DNA of 64,000 bases from Hydractinia symbiolongicarpus. Lineage: Eukaryota > Cnidaria > Hydrozoa > Anthoathecata > Hydractiniidae. Below are positions 1-13,190 of the stretch, piece by piece. Numbering within the stretch: the stretch's first letter is position 1; the number at the start of each line of letters is the position of its first letter. The notes below the pieces were generated by a model, which was given only the letters and a program-made list of their open reading frames with translations, searched no databases and was not told the DNA's origin. The translations under genes and the position numbers were made by a program. The stretch covers positions 496,001-560,000 of the forward strand of contig NC_079881.1 of NCBI RefSeq assembly GCF_029227915.1, read 5' to 3'.

Positions 1-154
1 CCCGAACGATTTTTTAAATTATTTTTTCATCACTAAAACGCATGAGACTTGTAGTTTTCAGAAATGTTTTCATTTTTGATGAGACGCTTGATGAAAGTGG
101 TTTAATCGTCGGCAAACGAAACCCGCGACTTCCCGTAAATCCCGGACTCGGCCC

Positions 155-172
155 GTATAGTCAAAAGTATAC
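155..172 (+). other. Conserved interrupted dyad GTATA-N8-TATAC (first example)
   Basis: Five-base inverted arms at 155-159 and 168-172 flank an 8 bp spacer (gtcaaaag here, gtcgaatg in subfamily I). The element recurs in nearly every monomer on whichever strand the block reads, with the two spacer versions marking the two subfamilies. Such a dyad could be a protein-binding site, but its conservation may simply reflect homogenisation of the array. Confidence 0.6.
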
Positions 173-202
173 AAAGAAAGTACCCAGGGAGTAAACCCAT
201 TT

Positions 203-404
203 CCCGAACGATTTTTTAAATTATTTTTTCATCACTAAAACGCATGAGACTTGTAGTTTTCAGATTTGTTTTCATTTTTGATGAGACGCTTGATGAAAGT
301 GGTTTAATCGCCGGCAAACGAAACCCGCGATTTCCCGTACATCCCGGGCTTGGCCCGTATAGTCGAATGTATACAAAGAAAGTACCCAGGGAGTAAACTC
401 ATTT
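203..404 (+). repeat. Exemplar monomer, subfamily I
   Basis: Representative of the first diagnostic class. It carries the box ttgatgaaagtgg after gatgagacgc, the sequence tacatcccgggcttgg, and gtcgaatg between the two halves of the GTATA/TATAC dyad. Subfamily I monomers usually have cagaaatg (here cagatttg) in the T-rich stretch. This 202 bp copy also has its complete dyad and the GCCGGC palindrome. In reverse-orientation blocks the same class reads ccactttcattaag and attcgactatacggg. Class names are mine, based on linked variants visible here. Confidence 0.85.
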
Positions 405-606
405 CCCGAACGATTTTTTAAATTATTTTTAACCACTAAAGCCCACGAGACTTGTAGTTTTCAAAAATGTTTTCATTTTTGATGAGACGCTGAATAAAAG
501 AAGTTTAATCGCCGGCAAACGAAAACCCGCGATTTCCCATAAATCCCGGGATTGGCCCGTATAGTCGAATGTATACAAAGAAAGTACCCTGTGAGTAAAC
601 TCATTT

Positions 607-809
607 CCAAAACGATTTTTTAAATTGTCTTTTCACCACTAAAACGCATGAGACTTGTAGTTTTCAAAAATGTTTTCACTTTTGATGAGACGCTGAATAA
701 AAGAAGTTTAATCGCCGGCAAACGAAAACCCGCGACTTCCCGTAAATTCCGGACTCGGCCCGTATAGTCAAAAGTATACAAAGAAAGTACCCAGGGAGTA
801 AACTCATTT
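607..809 (+). repeat. Exemplar monomer, subfamily II
   Basis: Representative of the second diagnostic class. It carries tgaataaaagaag in place of the subfamily I box, cccgtaaattccggactcgg in place of the cccgggcttgg form, and gtcaaaag between the dyad halves. Its start is CCAAAACGAT followed by a tgtcttttcacc variant of the T-rich tract. The preceding copy (405-606) is a hybrid: subfamily II box but gtcgaatg. The first copy (1-202) is the converse hybrid: subfamily I box with gtcaaaag. Exchange within monomers is therefore common. Confidence 0.85.
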
Positions 810-3800
810 CCCGAACGATTTTTTAAATTATTTTTTCATCACTAAAACGCATGAGACTTGTAGTTTTCAGAAATGTTTTCATTTTTGATGAGACGCTTGA
901 TGAAAGTGGTTTAATCGTCGGCAAACGAAACCCGCGACTTTCCGTAAATCCCGGACTCGGCCCGTATAGTCAAAAGTATACAAAGAAAGTACCCAGGGAG
1001 TAAACTCATTTCCCGAACGATTTTTTAAATTATTTCTTCATCACTAAAACGCATGAGACTTGTAGTTTTCAGAAATGTTTTCATTTTTGATGAGACGCTT
1101 GATGAAAGTGGTTTAATCGCCGGCAAACGAAACCCGCGATTTCCCGTACATCCCGGGCTTGGCCCGTATAGTCGAATGTATACAAAGAAAGTACCCAGGG
1201 AGTAAACTCATTTCCCGAACGATTTTATAAATTATTTTTAACCACTAAAGCCCATGAGACTTGTAGTTTTCAAAAATGTTTTCATTTTTGATGAGACGCT
1301 GAATAAAAGAAGTTTAATCGCCGGCAAACGAAAACCCGCGACTTCCCGTAAATCTCCGACTCGGCCCGTATAGTCGAATGTATACAAAGAAGGTACCCAG
1401 GGAGTAAACTCATTTCCCGAACGATTTTTTAAATTATTTTTTCACCACTAAAACGCATGAGACTTGTAGTTTTCAGAAATGTTTTCATTTTTGATGAGAC
1501 GCTTAATGAAAGTGGTTTAATCGCCGGAAAACGAAAACCCGCGATTTCCCATAAATCCCGGGATTGGCCCGTATAGTCGAATGTATACAAAGAAAGTACC
1601 CTGTGAGTAAACTCATTTCCAAAACGATTTTTTAAATTGTCTTTTCACCACTAAAACGCATGAGACTTGTAGTTTTCAAAAATGTTTTCACTTTTGATGA
1701 GACGCTGAATAAAAGAAGTTTAATCGCCGGCAAACGAAAACCCGCGACTTCCCGTAAATCCCGGACTCGGCCCGTATAGTCAAAAGTATACAAAGAAAGT
1801 ACCCAGGGAGTAAACTCATTTCCTGAACGATTTTTTAAATTATTTTTTCATCACTAAAACGCATGAGACTTGTAGTTTTCAGAAATGTTTTCATTTTTGA
1901 TGAGACGCTTGATGAAAGTGGTTTAATCGTCGGCAAACGAAACAAGCGACTTCCCGTAAATCCCGGACTCGGCCCGTATAGTCAAAAGTATACAAAGAAA
2001 GTACCCAGGGAGTAAACTCATTTCCCGAACGATTTTTTAAATTATTTTTTCATCACTAAAACGCATGAGACTTGTAGTTTTTAGAAATGTTTTCATTTTT
2101 GATGAGACGCTTGATGAAAGTGGTTTAATCGCCGGCAAACGAAACCCGCGATTTCCCGTACATCCCGGGCTTGGCCCGTATAGTCGAATGTATACAAAGA
2201 AAGTACCCAGGGAGTAAACTCATTTCCCGAACGATTTTTTAAATTATTTTTAACCACTACAGCCCATGAGACTTGTAGTTTTCAAAAATGTTTTCATTTT
2301 TGATGAGACGCTGAATAAAAGAAGTTTAATCGCCGGCAAACGAAAACCCGCGATTTCCCATAAATCCCGGGATTGGCCCGTATAGTCGAATGTATACAAA
2401 GAAAGTACCCTGTGAGTAAACTCATTTCCAAAACGATTTTTTAAATTGTCTTTTCACCACTAAAACGCATGAGACTTGTAGTTTTCAAAAATGTTTTCAC
2501 TTTTCATGAGACGCTGAATAAAAGAAGTTTAATCGCCGGCAAACGAAAACCCGCGACTTCCCGTAAATCCCGGACTCGGCCCGTATAGTCAAAAGTATAC
2601 AAAGAAAGTACCCAGGGAGTAAACACATTTCCCGAACGATTTTTTAAATTATTTTTTCAACACTAAAACGCATGAGACTTGTAGTTTTCAGAAATGTTTT
2701 CATTTTTGATGACACGATTAATGGAAGTGGTTTAATCGCCGGCAAACGAAACCCGCGATTTCCCGTACATCCCGGGCTTGGCCCGTATAGTCGAATGTAT
2801 ACAAAGAAAGTACCCAGGAAGTAAACTCATTTCCGAACGATTTTTTAAATTATTATTTAACCACTAAAGCCCATGAGACTTGTAGTTTTTAAAAATGTTT
2901 TCATTTTTGATGAGACGCTGAATAAAAGAAGTTTAATCGCCGGCAAACGAAAAACCGCGACTTCCCGTAAATCTCCGACTCGGCCCGTATAGTCAAAAGT
3001 ATACAAAGAAAGTACCCAGGGAGTAAACTCATTTCCCGAACGATTTTTTAAATTATTTTTTCATCACTAAAACGCATGAGACTTGTAGTTTTCAGAAATG
3101 TTTTCATTTTTGATGAGACGCTTGATGAAAGTGGTTTAATCGTCGGCAAACGAAACCCGCGACTTCCCGTAAATCCCGGACTCGGCCCGTATAGTCAAAA
3201 GTATACAAAGAAAGTACCCAGGGAGTAAACCCATTTCCCGAACGATTTTTTAAATTATTTTTTCATCACTAAAACGCATGAGACTTGTAGTTTTCAGATT
3301 TGTTTTCATTTTTGATGAGACGCTTGATGAAAGTGGTTTAATCGCCGGCAAACGAAACCCGCGATTTCCCGTACATCCCGGGCTTGGCCCGTATAGTCGA
3401 ATGTATACAAAGAAAGTACCCAGGGAGTAAACTCATTTCCCGAACGATTTTTTAAATTATTTTTAACCACTAAAGCCCACGAGACTTGTAGTTTTCAAAA
3501 ATGTTTTCATTTTTGATGAGACGCTGAATAAAAGAAGTTTAATCGCCGGCAAACGAAAACCCGCGATTTCCCATAAATCCCGGGATTGGCCCGTATAGTC
3601 GAATGTATACAAAGAAAGTACCCTGTGAGTAAACTCATTTCCAAAACGATTTTTTAAATTGTCTTTTCACCACTAAAACGCATGAGACTTGTAGTTTTCA
3701 AAAATGTTTTCACTTTTGATGAGACGCTGAATAAAAGAAGTTTAATCGCCGGCAAACGAAAACCCGCGACTTCCCGTAAATCCCGGACTCGGCCCGTATA

Positions 3801-5385
3801 GTCAAAAGTATACAAAGAAAGTACCCAGGGAGTAAACTCATTTCCCGAACGATTTTTTAAATTATTTTTTCATCACTAAAACGCATGAGACTTGTAGTTT
3901 TCAGAAATGTTTTCATTTTTGATGAGACGCTTGATGAAAGTGGTTTAATCGTCGGCAAACGAAACCCGCGACTTTCCGTAAATCCCGGACTCGGCCCGTA
4001 TAGTCAAAAGTATACAAAGAAAGTACCCAGGGAGTAAACTCATTTCCCGAACGATTTTTTAAATTATTTCTTCATCACTAAAACGCATGAGACTTGTAGT
4101 TTTCAGAAATGTTTTCATTTTTGATGAGACGCTTGATGAAAGTGGTTTAATCGCCGGCAAACGAAACCCGCGATTTCCCGTACATCCCGGGCTTGGCCCG
4201 TATAGTCGAATGTATACAAAGAAAGTACCCAGGGAGTAAACTCATTTCCCGAACGATTTTTTAAATTATTTTTAACCACTAAAGCCCATGAGACTTGTAG
4301 TTTTCAAAAATGTTTTCATTTTTGATGAGACGCTGAATAAAAGAAGTTTAATCGCCGGCAAACGAAAACCCGCGACTTCCCGTAAATCTCCGACTCGGCC
4401 CGTATAGTCGAATGTATACAAAGAAGGTACCCAGGGAGTAAACTCATTTCCCGAACGATTTTTTAAATTATTTTTTCACCACTAAAACGCATGAGACTTG
4501 TAGTTTTCAGAAATGTTTTCATTTTTGATGAGACGCTTAATGAAAGTGGTTTAATCGCCGGAAAACGAAAACCCGCGATTTCCCATAAATCCCGGGATTG
4601 GCCCGTATAGTCGAATGTATACAAAGAAAGTACCCTGTGAGTAAACTCATTTCCAAAACGATTTTTTAAATTGTCTTTTCACCACTAAAACGCATGAGAC
4701 TTGTAGTTTTCAAAAATGTTTTCACTTTTGATGAGACGCTGAATAAAAGAAGTTTAATCGCCGGCAAACGAAAACCCGCGACTTCCCGTAAATCCCGGAC
4801 TCGGCCCGTATAGTCAAAAGTATACAAAGAAAGTACCCAGGGAGTAAACTCATTTCCTGAACGATTTTTTAAATTATTTTTTCATCACTAAAACGCATGA
4901 GACTTGTAGTTTTCAGAAATGTTTTCATTTTTGATGAGACGCTTGATGAAAGTGGTTTAATCGTCGGCAAACGAAACCCGCGACTTCCCGTAAATCCCGG
5001 ACTCGGCCCGTATAGTCAAAAGTATACAAAGAAAGTACCCAGGGAGTAAACTCATTTCCCGAACGATTTTTTAAATTATTTTTTCATCACTAAAACGCAT
5101 GAGACTTGTAGTTTTTAGAAATGTTTTCATTTTTGATGAGACGCTTGATGAAAGTGGTTTAATCGCCGGCAAACGAAACCCGCGATTTCCCGTACATCCC
5201 GGGCTTGGCCCGTATAGTCGAATGTATACAAAGAAAGTACCCAGGGAGTAAACTCATTTCCCGAACGATTTTTTAAATTATTTTTAACCACTAAAGCCCA
5301 TGAGACTTGTAGTTTTCAAAAATGTTTTCATTTTTGATGAGACGCTGAATAAAAGAAGTTTAATCGCCGGCAAACGAAAACCCGC

Positions 5386-7489
5386 GACTTCCCGTAAATC
5401 TCCGACTCGGCCCGTATAGTCAAAAGTATACAAAGAAAGTACCCAGGGAGTAAACTCATTTCCCGAACGATTCTTTAAATTATTTTTTCACCACTAAAAC
5501 GCATGAGACTTGTAGTTTACAAAAATGTTTTCATTTTTGATGAGACGCTGAATAAAAGATGTTTAATCGCCGGCAAACAAAAACCTGCGATTTCCCGTAA
5601 ATCCTGAACTCGGCCCGTATAGTCAAAAGTATACAAAGAAAGTACCCTGGGAGTAAACTAATTTCCCGAACGATTTTTTAAATTATTATTTCACCACTAA
5701 AGCCCATGAGACTTGTAGTTTTTAAAAATTTTTTCATTTTTGATGAGACGCTGAATAAAAGAAGTTTAATCGCCGGCAAACGAAAACCTGCGACTTCCCG
5801 TAAATCCCGGACTCGGCCCGTATAGTCAAAAGTATACAAAGAAAGTACCCAGGGAGTAAACTCATTTCCCGAACGATTTTTTAAATTATTTTTTCATCAC
5901 TAAAACGCATGAGACTTGTAATTTTCACAAATGTTTTCATTTTTGATGAGACGCCTAATGAAAGTGGTTTAATCGCCGGCAAACGAAAACCCGCGATTTC
6001 CCGTACATCCCGGGCTTGGCCCGTATAGTCGAATGTATACAAAGAAAGTATCCAGGGAGTAAACTGAATTCGCAAACGATTTTTTAAATTATTATTTAAC
6101 CACTAAAGCCCATGAGACTTGTAGTTTTTAAAAATGTTTTCACTTTTGATGACACGCTGAATAAAAGAAGTTTAATCGCCGGCAAACGAAAACCCGCAAC
6201 TTCCCGGAAAATCCCCGACTCGGCTGTATATTCAAAAGTATACAAAGAAAGTACCCAGGGAGTAAACGCATTTCCCGAACGATTTTTTAAATCATTATTT
6301 CACCACTAAAGCCCATGAGACTTGTAGTTTTTAAAAATGTTTTCATTTTTGATGAGACGCTGAAAAAAATAAGTTTAATCGCCGGCAAACGAAAACCCGC
6401 GATTTCCCGTAAATCCCGGACTCGGTCCGTATAGTCAAAAGTATACAAAGAAGGTACCCAGGCAGTAAACTCATTTCCCGAACGATTTTTTAAATTATTT
6501 TTTCACCACTAAAACGCATGAGACTTGTAGTTTTCAGAAATGTTTTCATTTTTGATGAGACGCTTAATGAAAGTGGTTTAATCGCCGGCAAACGAAAACC
6601 CGCGATTTCCCATAAATCCCGGGATTGGCCCGTATAGTCGAATGTATACAAAGAAAGTACCCTGTGAGTAAACTCATTTCAAAAACGATTTTTTAAATTG
6701 TCTTTTCACCACTAAAACGCATGAGACTTGTAGTTTTCAAAAATGTTTTCACTTTTGATGAGACGCTGAATAAAAGAAGTTTAATCGCCGGCAAACGAAA
6801 ACCCGCGACTTCCCGTAAATCCCGGACTCGGCCCGTATAGTCAAAAGTATACAAAGAAAGTACCCAGGGAGTAAACTCATTTCCCGAACGATTTTTTAAA
6901 TTATTTTTTCATCACTAAAACGCATGAGACTTGTAGTTTTCAGAAATGTTTTCATTTTTGATGAGACGCTTGATGAAAGTGGTTTAATCGCCGGCAAACG
7001 AAACCCGCGATTTCCCGTACATCCCGGGCTTGGCCTGTATAGTCGAATGTATACAAACAAAGTACCCAGGGAGTAAACTCATTTCCCGAACGATTTTTTA
7101 AATTATTTTTAACCACTAAAGCCCATGAGACTTGTAGTTTTCAAAAATGTTTTCATTTTTGATGAGACGCTGAATAAAAGAAGTTTAATCGCCGGCAAAC
7201 GAAAACCCGCGATTTCCCATAAATCCCGGGATTGGCCCGTATAGTCGAATGTATACAAAGAAAGTACCCTGTGAGTAAATTCATTTCCAAAACGATTTTT
7301 TAAATTGTCTTTTCACCACTAAAACGCATGAGACTTGTAGTTTTCAAAAATGTTTTCACTTTTGATGAGACGCTGAATAAAAGAAGTTTAATCGCCGGCA
7401 AACGAAAACCCGCGACTTCCCGTAAATCCCGGACTCGGCCCGTATAGTCAAAAGTATACAAAGAAAGTACCCAGGGAGTAAACTCATTT
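5386..7489 (+). repeat. Mixed satellite monomers without a clear long duplication
   Basis: About ten monomers of both subfamilies and hybrids. Some carry local substitutions that I did not see widely repeated, such as gtagtttaca near 5512, cggctgtatattc near 6222 and aaaaaaataagtttaatc near 6363. No unique sequence, gene or RNA feature was seen. The last monomers (from about 6480) return to the subtype order common elsewhere in block 1. Confidence 0.75.
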
Positions 7490-8700
7490 CCCAAACGATT
7501 TTTTAAATTATTTTTTCATCACTAAAACGCATGAGACTTGTAGTTTTCAGAAATGTTTTCATTTTTGATGAGACGCTTGATGAAAGTGGTTTAATCGTCG
7601 GCAAACGAAACCCGCGACTTTCCGTAAATCCCGGACTCGGCCCGTATAGTCAAAAGTATACAAAGAAAGTACCCAGGGAGTAAACTCATTTCCCGAACGA
7701 TTTTTTAAATTATTTTTTCATCACTAAAACGCATGAGACTTGTAGTTTTCAGAAATGTTTTCATTTTTGATGAGACGCTTGATGAAAGTGTTTTAATCGC
7801 CGGCAAACGAAACCCGCGATTTCCCGTACATCCCGGGCTTGGCCCGTATAGTCGAATGTATACAAAGAAAGTACCCAGGGAGTAAACTCATTTCCCGAAC
7901 GATTTTTTAAATTATTTTTAACCACTAAAGCCCATGAGACTTGTAGTTTTCAAAAATGTTTTCACTTTTGATGAGACGCTGAATAAAAGAAGTTTAATCG
8001 CCGGCAAACGAAAACCCGCGACTTCCGTAAATCCCGGACTCGGCCCGTATAGTCAAAAGTATGCAAAGAAAGTACCCAGGGAGTAAACTCATTTTTCGAA
8101 CGATTTTTTAAATTATTTTTTCATCACTAAAACGCATGAGACTTGTAGTTTTCAGAAATGTTTTCATTTTTGATGAGACGCTTGATGAAAGTGGTTTAAT
8201 CGTCGGCAAACGAAACCCGCGACTTCCCGTAAATCCCGGACTCGGCCCGTATAGTCAAAAGTATACAAAGAAAGTACCCAGGGAGTAAACTCATTTCCCG
8301 AACGATTTTTTAAATTACTTTTTCATCACTAAAACGCATGAGACTTGTAGTTTTCAGATTTGTTTTCATTTTTGATGAGACGCTTGATGAAAGTGGTTTA
8401 ATCGCCGGCAAACGAAACCCGCGATTTCCCGTACATCCCGGGCTTGGCCCGTATAGTCGAATGTATACAAAGAAAGTACCCAGGGAGTAAACTCATTTCC
8501 CGAACGATTTTTTAAATTATTTTTAACCACTAAAGCCCATGAGACTTGTAGTTTTCAAAAATGTTTTCATTTTTGATGAGACGCTGAATAAAAGAAGTTT
8601 AATCGCCGGCAAACGAAAACCCGCGATTTCCCATAAATCCCGGGATTGGCCCGTATAGTCGAATGTATACAAAGAAAGTACCCTGTGAGTAAACTCATTT
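7490..8700 (+). repeat. Six-monomer segment, copy A (repeated 3438 bp downstream)
   Basis: This stretch matches 10927-12138 monomer by monomer. Shared rare variants prove the link: gtgttttaatcg at 7788 and 11225, and atttttcgaacg at 8091 and 11529. Copy A has lost one C in cgacttccg near 8025, which shifts the offset from 3437 to 3438 (17 monomer lengths). Similarity ends where copy A continues ttccaaaacg and copy B ttcccgaacg. Confidence 0.75.
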
Positions 8701-10242
8701 CCAAAACGATTTTTTAAATTGTCTTTTCACCACTAAAACGCATGAGACTTGTAGTTTTCAAAAATGTTTTCACTTTTGATGAGACGCTGAATAAAAGAAG
8801 TTTAATCGCCGGCAAACGAAAACCCGCGACTTCCCGTAAATCCCGGACTCGGTCCGTATAGTCAAAAGTAAACAAAGAAAGTACCCAGGGAGTAAACTCA
8901 TTTCCCGAACGATTTTTTAAATTATTTTTTCATCACTAAAACGCATGAGACTTGTAGTTTTCAGAAATGTTTTCATTTTTGATGAGACGCTTGATGAAAG
9001 TGGTTTAATCGTCGGCAAACGAAACGCGCGACTTTCCGTAAATCCCGGACTCGGCCCGTATAGTCAAAAGTATACAAAGAAAGTACCCAGGGAGTAAACT
9101 CATTTCCCGAACGATTTTTTAAATTATTTTTTCATCACTAAAACGCATGAGACTTGTAGTTTTCAGAAATGTTTTCATTTTTGATGAGACGCTTGATGAA
9201 AGTGGTTTAATCGCCGGCAAACGAAACCCGCGATTTCCCGTACATCCCGGGCTTGGCCCGTATAGTCGAATGTATACAAAGAAAGTACCCAGGGAGTAAA
9301 CTCATTTCCCGAACGATTTTTTAAATTATTTTTAACCACTAAAGCCCATGAGACTTGTAGTTTTCAAAAATGTTTTCATTTTTGATGAGACGCTGAATAA
9401 AAGAAGTTTAATCGCCGGCAAACGAAAACCCGCGATTTCCCATAAATCCCGGGATTGGCCCGTATAGTCGAATGTATACAAAGAAAGTACCCTGTGAGTA
9501 AACTCATTTCCAAAACGATTTTTTAAATTGTCTTTTCACCACTAAAACGCATGAGACTTGTAGTTTTCAAAAATGTTTTCACTTTTGATGAGACGCTGAA
9601 TAAAAGAAGTTTAATCGCCGGCAAACGAAAACCCGCGACTTCCCGTAAATCCCGGACTCGGCCCGTATAGTCAAAAGTAAACAAAGAAAGTACCCAGGGA
9701 GTAAACTCATTTCCCGAACGATTTTTTAAATTATTTTTTCATCACTAAAACGCATGAGACTTGTAGTTTTCAGAAATGTTTTCATTTTTGATGAGACGCT
9801 TGATGAAAGTGGTTTAATCGTCGGCAAACGAAACGCGCGACTTTCCGTAAATCCCGGACTCGGCCCGTATAGTCAAAAGTATACAAAGAAAGTACCCAGG
9901 GAGTAAACTCATTTCCCGAACGATTTTTTAAATTATTTTTTCATCACTAAAACGCATGAGACTTGTAGTTTTCAGAAATGTTTTCATTTTTGATGAGACG
10001 CTTGATGAAAGTGGTTTAATCGCCGGCAAACGAAACCCGCGATTTCCCGTACATCCCGGGCTTGGCCCGTATAGTCGAATGTATACAAAGAAAGTACCCA
10101 GGGAGTAAACTCATTTCCCGAACGATTTTTTAAATTATTTTTAACCACTAAAGCCCATGAGACTTGTAGTTTTCAAAAATGTTTTCATTTTTGATGAGAC
10201 GCTGAATAAAAGAAGTTTAATCGCCGGCAAACGAAAACCCGC
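8360..10242 (+). repeat. Four-monomer higher-order repeat, about 2.3 copies (period 809 bp)
   Basis: Rare variants recur 809 bp apart: aagtaaacaaag near 8867 and 9676, and gaaacgcgcgac near 9022 and 9831. The order of the four monomer types is the same in both copies. The second copy ends near 10243, where gcgatttcccataaat is replaced by gcgccttcccgtaaat. It partly overlaps the longer six-monomer duplication, showing nested events. Confidence 0.75.
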
Positions 10243-10926
10243 GCCTTCCCGTAAATCTCTGACTCGGCCCGTATAGTCAAAAGTATACAAAGAAAGTACC
10301 CAGGGAGTAAACTCATTTCCCGAACGATTTTTTAAATTATTTTTTCACCACTAAAACGCATGAGACTTGTAGTTTTTAGAAATGTTTTCATTTTTGATGA
10401 GACGCTTAGTGAAAGTGGTTTAATCGCCGGCAAACGAAATTCCGCGATTTCCCGTAAATCCTGGGCTTGGCCCGTATAGTCGAATGTATACAAAGAAGGT
10501 ACCCAGGGAGTAAACTCATTTCCCGAACGATTTTTTAAATTATTTTTTCACCACTAAAACGCATGAGACTTGTAGTTTTCAGAAATGTTTTCATTTTTGA
10601 TGAGACGCTTAAGGAAAGTGGTTTAATCGCCGGCAAACGAAAACCCGCGACTTCGCGTAAATCCCGGACTCGGCCCGTATAGTCAAAAGTATACAAAGAA
10701 AGTACCCAGGGAGTAAACTCATTTCCCGAACGATTTTTTAAATTATTTTTTCATCACTAAAACGCATGAGACTTGTAGTTTTCAGAAATGTTTTCATTTT
10801 TGATGAGACGCTTGATGAAAGTGGTTTGATCGTCGGCAAACGAAACCCGCGACTTCCCGTAAATCCCGGACTCGGCCCGTATAGTCAAAAGTATACAAAG
10901 AAAGTACCCAGGGAGTAAACTCATTT

Positions 10927-12138
10927 CCCGAACGATTTTTTAAATTATTTTTTCATCACTAAAACGCATGAGACTTGTAGTTTTCAGAAATGTTTTCATT
11001 TTTGATGAGACGCTTGATGAAAGTGGTTTAATCGTCGGCAAACGAAACCCGCGACTTTCCGTAAATCCCGGACTCGGCCCGTATAGTCAAAAGTATACAA
11101 AGAAAGTACCCAGGGAGTAAACTCATTTCCCGAACGATTTTTTAAATTATTTTTTCATCACTAAAACGCATGAGACTTGTAGTTTTCAGAAATGTTTTCA
11201 TTTTTGATGAGACGCTTGATGAAAGTGTTTTAATCGCCGGCAAACGAAACCCGCGATTTCCCGTACATCCCGGGCTTGGCCCGTATAGTCGAATGTATAC
11301 AAAGAAAGTACCCAGGGAGTAAACTCATTTCCCGAACGATTTTTTAAATTATTTTTAACCACTAAAGCCCATGAGACTTGTAGTTTTCAAAAATGTTTTC
11401 ACTTTTGATGAGACGCTGAATAAAAGAAGTTTAATCGCCGGCAAACGAAAACCCGCGACTTCCCGTAAATCCCGGACTCGGCCCGTATAGTCAAAAGTAT
11501 ACAAAGAAAGTACCCAGGGAGTAAACTCATTTTTCGAACGATTTTTTAAATTATTTTTTCGTCACTAAAACGCATGAGACTTGTAGTTTTCAGAAATGTT
11601 TTCATTTTTGATGAGACGCTTGATGAAAGTGGTTTAATCGTCGGCAAACGAAACCCGCGACTTCCCGTAAATCCCGGACTCGGCTCGTATAGTCAAAAGT
11701 ATACAAAGAAAGTACCCAGGGAGTAAACTCATTTCCCGAACGATTTTTTAAATTATTTTTTCATCACTAAAACGCATGAGACTTGTAGTTTTCAGATTTG
11801 CTTTCATTTTTGATGAGACGCTTGATGAAAGTGGTTTAATCGCCGGCAAACGAAACCCGCGATTTCCCGTACATCCCGGGCTTGGCCCGTATAGTCGAAT
11901 GTATACAAAGAAAGTACCCAGGGAGTAAACTCATTTCCCGAACGATTTTTTAAATTATTTTTAACCACTAAAGCCCATGAGACTTGTAGTTTTCAAAAAT
12001 GTTTTCATTTTTGATGAGACGCTGAATAAAAGAAGTTTAATCGCCGGCAAACGAAAACCCGCGATTTCCCATAAATCCCGGGATTGGCCCGTATAGTCGA
12101 ATGTATACAAAGAAAGTACCCTGTGAGTAAACTCATTT
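10927..12138 (+). repeat. Six-monomer segment, copy B
   Basis: Downstream partner of 7490-8700, in the same orientation. It keeps the rare gtgttttaatcg (11225) and atttttcgaacg (11529) variants. Small differences from copy A include ttttttcgtcac near 11559 and cagatttgctttc near 11793. The intervening 10243-10926 is ordinary satellite. Confidence 0.72.
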
Positions 12139-13190
12139 CCCGAACGATTTTTTAAATTATTTTTTCATCACTAAAACGCATGAGACTTGTAGTTTTCAGA
12201 AATGTTTTCATTTTTGATGAGACGCTTGATGAAAGTGGTTTAATCGCCGGCAAACGAAACCCGCCATTTCCCGTACATCCCGGGCTTGGCCCGTATAGTC
12301 GAATGTATACAAAGAAAGTACCCAGGGAGTAAACTCATTTCCCGAACGATTTTTTAAATTATTTTTAACCACTAAAGCCCATGAGACTTGTAGTTTTCAA
12401 AAATGTTTTCATTTTTGATGAGACGCTGAATAAAAGAAGTTTAATCGCCGGCAAACGAAAACCCGCGCCTTCCCGTAAGTCTCCGACTCGGCCCGTATAG
12501 TCGAATGTATACAAAGAAAGTACCCAGGGAGTAAACTCATTTCCCGAACGATTTTTTAAATTATTTTTAACCACTAAAGCCCATGAGACTTGTAGTTTTC
12601 AAAAATGTTTTCATTTTTGATGAGACGCTGAATAAAAGAAGTTTAATCGCCGGCAAACGAAAACCCGCGCCTTCCCGTAAGTCTCCGACTCGGCCCGTAT
12701 AGTCAAAAGTATACAAAGAAAGTACCCAGGGAGTAAACTCATTTCCCGAACGATTTTTTAAATTATTTTTTCACCACTAAAACGCATGAGACTTGTAGTT
12801 TTTAGAAATGTTTTCATTTTTGATGAGACGCTTAGTGAAAGTGGTTTAATCGCCGGCAAACGAAATTCCGCGATTTCCCGTAAATCCTGGGCTTGGCCCG
12901 TATAGTCGAATGTATACAAAGAAGGTACCCAGGGAGTAAACTCATTTCCCGAACGATTTTTTAAATTATTTTTTCACCACTAAAACGCATGAGACTTGTA
13001 GTTTTTAGAAATGTTTTCATTTTTGATGAGACGCTTAATGAAAGTGGTTTAATCGCCGGCAAACGAAAACCCGCGACTTCCCGTAAATCCCGGACTCGGC
13101 CCGTATAGTCAAAAGTATACAAAGAAAGTACCCAGGGAGTAAACTCATTTCCCGAACGATTTTTTAAATTATTTTATCATCACTAAAACG
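12139..13190 (+). repeat. Satellite monomers with an adjacent single-monomer duplication
   Basis: Five monomers. Two neighbours share the otherwise uncommon gcgccttcccgtaagtctcc (near 12468 and 12670), which suggests a one-monomer slip. The monomer with cttagtgaaagtgg and aaattccgcg near 12830 repeats one near 10404, 12 monomers upstream. No unique sequence or gene was seen. Confidence 0.7.

Larger units (their letters stand above)
1..5385 (+). repeat. 15-monomer segmental tandem duplication (period 3034 bp)
   Basis: Bases 1 to about 2350 are repeated at 3035 to about 5385 in the same monomer order, including the rare cagatttg variant (261 and 3295) and the run of ccctgtgag monomers. Substitutions between copies are few, for example gattttataa near 1222 against gattttttaa near 4256, and gaaacaagcg near 1940 against gaaacccgcg. 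The copies part inside one monomer near 2352/5386 (catttcccataaat form against cgacttcccg form). The left copy runs to the window start, so the true unit may be longer. Ends are by eye, within one monomer. Confidence 0.8.

Noticed and set aside
5386-7489. Unique sequence in block 1 because several private variants cluster here
   Set aside because: All bases still align to the monomer in register. The variants are point changes and small indels.
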